From positions 1,302,001 to 1,366,000 of the forward strand of contig JAUKUA010000003.1 of the NCBI GenBank assembly GCA_030549175.1: DNA of 64,000 nt, read 5' to 3'. The stretch is from Lasiosphaeris hirsuta (Eukaryota; Ascomycota; Sordariomycetes; Sordariales; Lasiosphaeriaceae). Made by a program: the position numbers and the translations under genes. The notes below the pieces were generated by a model that was given only the letters and a program-made list of their open reading frames with translations, was not told the origin of the DNA and ran no database searches. Each line of letters starts with the position of its first letter. Positions within the stretch are counted from its first letter, which is position 1. This document shows, piece by piece, positions 55,662 through 64,000 of the stretch.

Positions 55662-58600
55662 CTACACATTCTCCCGGCCCTCAGGTCCATCCCAAAACAT
55701 CAGACCTCCCAAATTCCCGGCCGCCAACCCCTTCACCGCGAGCCCCAAAGTGCTCGCCCCTTTCGGCGCACCCCTTCCAATCCCCTGATACGCGCCAGCA
55801 GCGGCCGCCGCCCATGCCGGCGCGCCAATAAACACGCGCGTGCGCACCGCTGAGCTGTCGCGTAACAAGGGTGCTACGCCAGCCTCGAGCGCGCGGCTCC
55901 ACTGGGTGACGGCGTCAGCGAAGCCGTCAGACCCGATCTCGCACGAGGGGCTGTTGAAGAACTGCGGCCAGACGAAGTTGCACTGTAGCAGGTAGGCGAG
56001 CGGGATGGAGAGCGAGGGGAAGGCGCAGGCGGGGGCGGCGGAGAGGAAGGAGTCCTTGGTTAAATCTGTAGTGAAGTGGGCGCGTAGGGTGGCGGCGAGG
56101 ACGGGGAAGTTGAGAGGGAGTGGGAATCAGATTTGTCATTGCGGCAACATTAGTTTGGAAAGGGGGGGAGGGGGGGTGGGTTGAAGGGGGGAAACGTACC
56201 GAGATCGAATCCGTCGAGAACCGCTGTGCCAAAAGGCTGTAACGCGTTGTCGAGACCCCGGTAGGGCCGAAGAGGGACCAGAGGGTGTCGGCGAGGGTGA
56301 TGGCGTCTTCGTCTGAGGCGAGGGGAAGGGCGCTGCCTTCACCGAGGCTCAGTAACACATTCTTGCCGTAGACCCGCTGGCATCCCTTGATGTCCGTCTC
56401 GAGGGTTGGGTAGTATGCCAAACCCGGTGCCGAGAGCTTCATCTGGGCTGTTTGCTCGCTTGCCAAGGCTGAACTCAGCTGGAGGCGGGGGTACTTGCTG
56501 CCACTGAAGACGATGTCGGTCAGGAAGCCTAGGATAACGATGTCCATGTTTAGATCTGAGCACTGCTCGAGAAGACTCGTCTTTGCTGTTGCGGGGGACT
56601 GCCCATAGTAGACTGCGATGTTCGCCGTCGCCCGAGGGTTGAATAGGTATGACCTGCCGCCAATACCACTTCCTGATACCGGTGGCAGGGTGGGGGCTGG
56701 TCCAATGTTGATGAATGAGCGAGCTGCCGCCGAGCCGCCGAGCCCAACGCCCACACCGAGACCGACGGACACACCCACTGTCGGGAGCCCGCCAACGACC
56801 TGCCCGACAAGAGACCCGACTTGACCGGCCACCCCGGTAGCAAGACCCCCAACCCCGGACACAACTGCTGGAACTGGCGCCAGAACACCAGAGACAAGCG
56901 GTGGAATTGGGGCCAAGATCCCCGAAACGAGAGCCGGTAACCCCCCCGCAACACCTCCCACACCTAATCCGACCGAAACCCCAGCGCCACCTGCACCCAC
57001 GCCCAATGATCCCAAGCTGAGCTGGGGAACCACAAGCCCTGTCGGCACAGCGACAACCGCAGCAATCTAGCTCAGCAAGCCCGGCACCGGCGCCGTTAGG
57101 CTGGCGAGGGCCGTCGGGAGCGGGTCAAGGACCAGGTTGCCCGCATCAGTCAGGGCTTAAAGCCCCGCGAGGCCTGCCTTCCCGGCTTGGGAGACGACTG
57201 CGACGGAGAGCTGGCTGAGGAGAGCGCCGGCAGGGGGGGTAGGGTTGGGAGGATGGGTGGGACGGTAATGCTGAGGATCGTCGGAAGGCGGTTTGAGACC
57301 CCGAGAGTTGCGCTTGCGGAGATACCCGGGGAGACGCGGGGGACTGAGGCGATTGTCAAAGGCGTGAAGGCCGGGAGAGTAAAGCCTCGTATCGTCGGGT
57401 TCGGGACCACGGGGAGGGATAGTGGAGGGATGGCAGGGAGCGACACACGCGGCACCGAAATCATGGGGAGCGCCACGGTCGGAAGTGAGACGGCGGGGAC
57501 CGTCAGCTGCGGGAGCGAGACCGTAGGTACCGACACGGGGGGTAGTGTTGGAAGACCGATGCCAGGGGCTGAGAGTGTAGGGACCGCGACCGGCGGCAAG
57601 GTCGGAAGCACAACGCCCGGGATCGTTATCCCAGGTAGCGGCACCCCCGGAAGTGAAAGCTGAGGCAGTGTCGGAACCGGAACGTTGGGAATTGACACCT
57701 TTGGTAAACCGACCGGAGGAACAGTCAATGACGGAAAACCGGGCAGGGTCAGACTAGGCAGTGATACTCCTGGGATGGACAGCGTAGGGATTGAAAGCCC
57801 TGGAACAGAGATGGAGAGTCCTGGCACGGAGATGGACAGTCCAGGGCCTGTGATAGAAGTTCCAGGGACATCGACAGGGAGCCCAGGGATCGATACCCCA
57901 GGGACCGAGAATCCAGGCAGCGTTGAGACCGCAATAGTCGGCAGCGACACCCCGGGCAATGTAAGCCCCAGAAGCGAGAGCTGAGGCAGCGTTGGAACTG
58001 GGATACTCGGGACCGAGAGAGAGGGGACTGGAAGTCCGGGGATAGATACTGGCGGTAAGGTGACTCCTGGGATGGACAGCGGTGGTAGCGTAGGCACCGA
58101 GAGACCGGGTAGTGAGATCGGGGGGAGCGAAAGTCCTGGAATGACGTTGCTCGGGAGGTTGATGCCAAGCGAAGCTCCAGCAGAAACCCCAATGCTGGCC
58201 GACGGGAGAGACAGACCCAAGGTAGGGGGCGGTCCAGGGGTTATGACGGGAAATGACAAACCGGGAAGCGATAAGCTTGGGATTAAGGCAGGCGAGGCGA
58301 AAGTGACTCCAGGTAGACCAGCAGACACACCGGCTGTAATCCCCGGCAGGCTGAGAGTGAGCTGAAGCGCAAGACTAGTTTGGGTTACCGTAATCGTCTT
58401 GGTGAAGCCTCCATCGGTCTGGACTGTGACGGTTGTGTAGTATGTGGCTCCAAACGACCCTATTCCCAGGGATAGATTAGCAAGATCAATAGACGGCAGA
58501 GAACTCACAACAGGGCCCAAGATGCTCGATACCAACGCCTCTGCCGATGCCACAACAGCGGTGGGATTTAGTACTTGTTGGGTAGTGACACCGGCGAGAA

Positions 58601-59114
58601 ATGCTGGCAGTGTGATTGCAATTGGTATTCCCACAACCTGTCCGCTAACTCCGCCAGAAGCACTCGGCAGTATGAGAGACACAACTTGATCGAGTATCAA
58701 GGAAACCGAGGGGATGAGGTTGGTAAGGCCTCCGAGGAGGCCAGCCAAGAGGCCGCCACTTTGAGAACCTGTAGTCGCAGTAGCAGGGGGTAGCACAGTT
58801 ACCTGGCCCTGGATAGCTAGCATCTCAGCGAGCACGACGCTTAGCTCATCCGAGGTGAGACGGGAGACTCCGGTATTGCTAAGATATCTTTTCTCAAACC
58901 CGAAAGAGCCGTTTAAAAGGGTTTGAACATTTTCCTGCTCAAGGGCAGGGGGGGCGTTCGATGAATGTAACGAGGAGCCATCTTCGGGGCCATCACTCCG
59001 AACCACGGAGGTGGGTGGTGTGCTGACCTTCAGGGGCAATGCTGTGACCGAGATGGCATGGAGGACCAAGGGGACAGAGTAGACAATGGGCTTCATCTTG
59101 TTTCCAGTTCGCAT
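55662..59114 (-). pseudogene. secreted GH18 chitinase with Pro-repeat N-terminus, disrupted
   Basis: From ATG 59114 a signal peptide (MKPIVYSVPLVLHAISVTA), a Ser/Leu/Gly-rich region and a long pentapeptide array are read to about 57235. A GH18 class III-like domain follows: NIAVYYGQSPATAKTSLLEQ, MDIVILGFLTDIVFSG, VLLSLG, then in other frames QPFGTAVLDGFDL, LAATLRAHFTTDLTKDS, YLLQCNFVWPQFFNSPSCE and a C-terminal NLGGLMFWDGPEG. Chitinases cut beta-1,4 N-acetylglucosamine chains. Breaks seen: a frame change at the G7 run 57233-57239; in-frame stops TAA 57157-57159 and TAG 57067-57069; a frame change near 56256-56268; a GTACGT donor at 56200 with no AG acceptor before the next exon; an extra two bases near 56109-56122. 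The SxGG motif reads SLGE, and the catalytic Glu region reads Lys. It could be an intact gene if several of these are sequence errors or unrecognised introns. A two-gene reading is possible but the second would lack a start. Confidence 0.72.
57410..58150 (-). repeat. coding pentapeptide array, [ST][LIV]Px[LVFI]
   Basis: In the reading frame of the chitinase locus, Pro recurs nearly every five residues over some 240 residues: units such as SLPGL, SVPTL, SIPGV, TLPGV and SVPGL. DNA-level identity between units is moderate (GGGA(A/T)(C/T)(G/A) and TGGGA-rich on the plus strand), so it arose by old tandem duplication with drift. A near-exact double unit (SISVPGL) sits at about 57800-57850. Confidence 0.85.
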
Positions 59115-61574
59115 GATGGGATGACCCTGTCGTTCAATACGACGATATCCGCTAAACTTGATGCCATCGATATATAGCTAGCCAATTCGCTATTTCTCTT
59201 GTTTCCTGAGAGCTTCAAGATGCCCCCCCTAGCAACGGTGAACACATGGAATGCCCGTGTCGGACCTCTCGTCGATCATCGAGACACGAGACTTCTCGCT
59301 TTCACACGCAGCGGGACACTTCCCCCGGGGGTATTCAACGAGTATTATAACGCTCATGTTGTCGATGCCATGGAATGTAACCCTCACTTTCCCGTGTAGA
59401 AATCCATCATGCTCTCGTATTACAATCCAATCCTAGTTTGTTTGTAGGTGCGGAACCTCCTGCTAAGAGGGATATAGAAGCCCCGACAAGGCCTTTGCAG
59501 TATTAAAAACGGCATTTCTAGTATATCGGAGGGTATACTCGAGCTTGAAAGAGGCCTCTCCTTATACACAATGAGGCGTCCTTCCTCATATAACAGCACC
59601 TTGAAGTCCCGCGCTAACAAGCAAACAAGGGTTGGATTGTATGGATTGTATGGCCCAAGCAATGATGCAATTGCCGTTGCCGCGCTGGTGACTGAGTTGA
59701 TAGAAGGCTAGGAGAATGTAGGGTGTAGGAAATGCATCTAGACCCTAGATGACAGAATGACGGAACGTAAAGAAATATAGGGAGATGTAGATGCATACGG
59801 CATCGGTGAGGATTTGTTCATTGGCCTCGGAATGCTGGGCCTGAATTAACGTCGGAGGAACGGCACTTGCGGACATGCTGGGAAGTGTACGCCCCCGTCT
59901 CTTGACTTCGGACAGATACCCAAGTAACCTATCCAGGGCAATGGATGCCGACTACTAGTAAAGCAGGACTGGATTGCAAGTCGACCGATGTCTCGCCCCG
60001 CACGATTGCGACACCCTATTTACTGCTTGTGGTGGTGTCTGAAACAGCCCAGTGGGTAAAATGCGGGTGATCCAGATACTGATCAATTGCAGCGAGCTCA
60101 GTGTTCGCTTGTGTTGGCTCGATGTCGGCCAGGTATTCTGCAGTTTCTTTTGCTCTGTGCGCAGTTGGCGCTTGGAAGCTTTGTCCTGCAAACTTTGGTT
60201 GGGCGATTGGCTTGTGGATGAGGGCGTTGCCGCTTCCATGTGAATTCTTGGGCCGCCAACGCGCGATGGGTGCACTCGCGCAACTCGGGAGGGATGCTGA
60301 CTACTCCGTTCCATCCATTTGCGTCCAAGCCTCGTTGGGTTGTATTCTGACGCCGGTGATGGCGCGGGAAAATACGCAATACTGGAGACTGCCTACACAC
60401 AGCAGAGCCACGACGGGTCATGACGGGAGGATGCGAGCATCTGGCCAACAGGATCCCGATCTCATTCCGGTGGTTGTCCTGGGCTGACTGACCGACTGAG
60501 TTCACTGTTCCAAGGTTGGAGCACCCCGAGATGCCTGTTTGCCCAGGAGGGGCGAGGGCCCATCCCAGAACGAGCTTCATTTTCGTCGCAGAATGCCCAG
60601 CCTGCCAGCCACCGCCCTTTGCCAATTATCCCCAAACGGGTTGGGGGAGGTGGGTGCCTCGACAAAAGAACGGACCAGTGAAGCAGCGACCACGACTCGC
60701 AAGGACGGCGCACTCCAAAACGACACCAAACGACTGATAAACTGACCTAGGCGGCGACCCGTGGAATCCATGGAGCCTGCGGGCTCCGTTTTCTCTCCAC
60801 CTAGCCTCAACGGTTGGATTTTAGATTTTGGCTGGGCCTGGATCTCTGCAGCTCAGCTTGGTGTCGAGAGACTCGAAAGGTGAACTTGACGGAAAGGGTG
60901 AGAAAGATGTGACTGTGCAATTAGCTGCTCGTTCCCGCTGCGCGGCGTGATTGGCTGGGTTTGGGGCTAAGGGTACAGGTGTACTTAGGGTTGGGGTTGC
61001 TGCAGGGCGGCCCCAAAAAAAAAATAGACGAGACTCCCTGGTTGTTGGAGACTTGACGGGACTCCGCGCTGCTCGGTTCGTGCGAACAAGTCGACCTGCC
61101 CGACCTTATTCTTTGGCAGCATGAAGGCAAAACAGCACGCCCGCCGCCTCATCCAGGTCTGCGAGGCGACCAAACTTTTCCAGGCTTTCCCACTCTCCTC
61201 CCCATGCTCCCACAAACCACACCGATGCCAACCACCACCGCAACATCTCCATCCCCAGACCTGGCCATGTCCGTCATCGCCGACGCGAAATAAAGTGCAA
61301 CGCCAAAAGTCGACGGGAGATTCTCACCCCAGCTGAATTGTGTCTGCCCCTTACTGCATGCCTCGCGCACCCAGTGCCCAGTGGATCGCCCATCATCAGC
61401 CTGGGGCCAAAGCACCAACAGTCACCCGTCAAAGCATCACTGTTACAAAGCAAAATTTCCCTCCCTCCATCTCCAAAACACCATCCCCATCGTCCCCATC
61501 ACCGCATTCCAAGTCGTCGCCAATATCGGCCCGCCTACCGCACCGTCGGCAATTTCTCCTAGTCGCCTCTGAAC
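59115..61574. other. intergenic region between chitinase locus and ies4
   Basis: 2.46 kb without a supportable gene. The first 60 bases before the chitinase ATG are its promoter side. The 250 bases before 61575 are C/A-rich and leader-like. A short A-run (61014-61024) is present. Confidence 0.5.
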
Positions 61575-62536
61575 ATGCCTCCCTCAAGCAAGCACGCAGC
61601 TGCGTCCAAAGACCGCCGGAAGTCCAACACAACAGCCTCTGCTATTACCAGTGCAGGCTCTTCCAAGCCGACTCTGATCGTCACCCTCAAGGTCCCGCCC
61701 GAGAAACTCCGGGCCATCGTCGACCCAGATTTTATCAAGGAAGACACGCCCATCAAGGAAGCCAAGGAGTCGCCCGCTACATCCACCACCCTCCCTGCCG
61801 CGCCGGCCTCAAACCCCGAGAACGCGAGCGACTCGACCCCCAACACACCGGCGGCTGGCACACCTGCACCGCAGCCTGCCGCCATGGGACCGCCGGTGGA
61901 GGGCCCCAAGAAGAAGGGGGTCAAGAGAGCTGCGGCTGCTCTCAACGGAAACGGCGAGCCCAAAGTCAGGGGCAAGCCTGGCCCCAAGAAGAAGCAAAGA
62001 CTGTAAGTGCAACCCCGCAGAGACGAGCTGTTGCTAGGCCGTTACCAGTCGCTACACCAGCGGTTCCTGACAAGCCAGCTTGCTCGATCCAATCAAACCC
62101 TCACATCTTTTATCAAATTACTAACCCACTCTACAGAGAAGATGGAACAATTGACGGCGGCCGAGGAGCCGGCCTGAGCGCACACAAGCTTGGCCCCAAA
62201 GCGAACCAGGGTGCTATCAATGCTGGGCTTCGAGCACTGGACAGGTCCGGGAAACCGTGCCGGAAGTGGGCTAAGGGTGGCTTCACCATCAAGACCTTCA
62301 CCGGTGTCGTCTGGGAACTTCCTCGCTGGACTGCGCCCCCGAAGCCCCGGCCTGACTCAACCGACGAATCCACCCCGATATCGGCCGAGGGTAGCAGCAA
62401 GGAGAACAAGGAGGGCAATAACAGCCAAGTCAAAAGCGAGAACAGCAACAACGGCGGGCAGGATGTCGAGATGCAAAGTGCCCCCAGTCTTGCCGCCGCC
62501 AACTCACCAGCACCGATGGCTCTCACCGTTGGTTGA
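61575..62536 (+). CDS. ies4: Ies4, INO80 chromatin-remodelling complex subunit
   Basis: Two exons, 61575-62002 and 62137-62536, giving 275 aa. The 134-nt intron has donor GTAAGT and branch TACTAAC. Residues about 28-45 (KPTLIVTLKVPPEKLRAIV) and the block after the intron (HKLGPKANQGAINAGLRALD, then GKPCRKWAKGGFTIKTFTG and VVWELPRW) are the conserved parts of fungal Ies4 (DUF1711). Between them is an Ala/Pro/Thr-rich linker and a basic nuclear-signal-like tract (GPKKKGVKRAAA, RGKPGPKKKQR). The C-terminus is Ser/Asn/Glu-rich. In yeast Ies4 is a subunit of INO80 and is phosphorylated by Mec1/Tel1 in the DNA-damage checkpoint; the same complex is inferred here. ATG 61575 was chosen because upstream frame extension is leader-like and poorly conserved in composition. 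Confidence 0.9.
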
Positions 62537-64000
62537 TGGACGCATTACAGGTCCCCGCGTATGCATGTTTTTGACGGGCGGGTTTACGGTGGCTGGAGTT
62601 TGGACTTGGTACCTGCTTTAGAAAGGAGTTATAGGTGTTACGGAAAGCGGTAAAAGGGAAGGCGTGTTTTTGTTTGGCCCTGCCAACAAGCCTTTGGTCA
62701 AGCTGCAAGGCGTTCAGGGGATTTGGCAGACATTCGAGTCTCGCAGTCGCACAGGATTTGGGCGACCTACGGGTTCGACACGATCTGCATTTGCAATTCG
62801 TTGTACATAGAAGTGTTTTCCTGCGGCATGAACATCTGGGAGGCGATCTGGCAGCACCAAGACCAATAGACATGACCATTCAGATGGCCAATGTTTATTC
62901 ATTATTACTACATCATGTCAATGCCTCGTTTTACGTGACTTATCAGCATCTACGCTAAATTGGTGAGTGACATTTGCTTTCATGAATACGCCCCATCAGA
63001 TGATCAAAACCGTTGTAATAAAAACGGCGAAACCATATGAACCGCGCGGAGGCGCGTTCCCCCAGAACTGACTCGATCGCGCGGGTGTCGCCAGCAGCAG
63101 GCAGCTCAATGCCCGAAGGAGTTGGCATGTTTTTCAAAAACTGACATGATAGTTTATGGAAGCGAATGGAATGAATAAAAGGGATTTCTACTAGCGTAAG
63201 CCATCCGGACTTTGACTTCGCGCCCTCTGGCTCCGGTTTTGGCAATTGCTTGGGAAGACCGCTCGAGGCGGCTCCCACCACGGTAGGAACAGGAGAAGAG
63301 AGCTGACAGGTGGTTACTCCGGTACCTCTTGCCAGTCAGCTTGTGCCTCAGCTGGTGGTGGATACCACCTGAAGCACGCACGGGCCTGCTCACTCCAATG
63401 GAAGGGGTATGGCCCCGGGTACAGCAGTGATCGCGTCCCTGTTTGCCACCCGACAGCTGCGGCCAGTGAGGGGGTTAGCGCTGGAGCACCCCATGATCTA
63501 GTTGTTCCTCGCTGGAACTGGACTGGCAAGGAGGTTGAATGGAAGGCGCTGCCTAGGCGCGACGTTTGACCCCGTGATTGCAGTGCTACAGCCGCAGAGC
63601 CCGCAGAGCACGCGTACATGCCTAGGTGCTCACCATCTCGCCATCTGCGCGCAAATCACCCATTTTTTCTGCGAATTGGGCACTTGGGCGAGCCCCTAAT
63701 CTGCCACGTTCTGGCGGTCGTTCTGACTGTTGATATGCGTAGAGTCTGACGAGCGGACGAAGCCGATTTGCGGAATCTATGACATAGCGTCCTGCTCTGA
63801 CAATTGGAAGCGACAAGCGGGAACCAGGAAACAGACAGACCTGGCAGACCTGTGCTGGCAGCTGGGCAGCTAGGCTCCTGAGTATCATTGGCACCTATCT
63901 CCCATTGACTAGACTCCCAACCCATTAGTTCTGGCTCATTAGACTGGACTCCCCGACCACATCTCGACGCTTATCTTGCTGCTCGCCCATCCACCCGCCG
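62537..64000. other. 3' flank of ies4 and right-edge intergenic region
   Basis: No supportable gene to the window edge. The last 100 bases are C/T-rich and look like the leader of a gene starting beyond 64000. Open frames here are short and overlapping. Confidence 0.5.

Noticed and set aside
57187..57984. plus-strand Gly/Thr-rich frames (GTETxGS-like) opposite the array
   Set aside because: Antisense reading of the pentapeptide array; periodic only because the coding strand is periodic, with no start or signal of its own.

Overview
This is nuclear DNA from a filamentous ascomycete, most likely a Sordariomycete of the Sordariales type. The evidence is GC-rich coding sequence, short spliceosomal introns (about 50-135 nt) with GT(A/G)NGT donors and CTAAC-like branch points, a fungal group VI hybrid histidine kinase, a Neurospora-type Ras-2 and an ApsA/Num1 cortical anchor. 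The strands are mixed, there are no operons, and spacers range from 0.2 to 7 kb. Exon boundaries were worked out by hand from splice signals, reading frame and recalled family conservation; no alignment was run.

Layout: 5'-truncated Air1/2-like zinc-knuckle protein (2-1924, +); F-box-like protein with an Arg/Ser/His-rich tail (4053-6497, +); Sln1 osmosensor kinase (8386-12054, +, 3 exons); carboxymuconolactone decarboxylase-like protein (12767-13580, +, 3 exons); unknown single-pass protein (14378-15100, -); Bud32 kinase of KEOPS (15941-16753, +); glutamate-cysteine ligase modifier-like protein (16959-17998, -, 2 exons); AP-1 sigma (18953-19715, +, 5 exons); Maf1 (21044-22166, +, 2 exons); Ccz1 (23354-25753, +); a 5.5 kb gene-poor stretch; Ras-2 (31256-32110, -, 2 exons); HAD type II dehalogenase-like protein (35550-36371, -); six-TM fungal membrane protein (36896-38425, +, 4 exons); a 7 kb gene-poor stretch with a decayed tRNA-like element; ApsA/Num1 (45480-49677, +, 2 exons); gamma-glutamyl phosphate reductase Pro2 (50699-52048, -); MFS drug/dityrosine-type transporter with a GC-AG intron (53397-55267, +, 3 exons); a broken GH18 chitinase with a large Pro-every-fifth-residue array (55662-59114, -); and Ies4 of INO80 (61575-62536, +, 2 exons).

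Most genes are conserved housekeeping or signalling functions: tRNA modification (Bud32), Pol III repression (Maf1), vesicle and vacuole traffic (AP-1 sigma, Ccz1), Ras and osmotic signalling, nuclear positioning (ApsA), chromatin (Ies4), proline and glutathione synthesis. I see no gene cluster, CRISPR, virus or intact transposon. The most unusual locus is the chitinase at 55.7-59.1 kb. It combines a long secreted pentapeptide array with a GH18 domain and carries several independent lesions, so it looks like a decaying gene unless the lesions are assembly errors.
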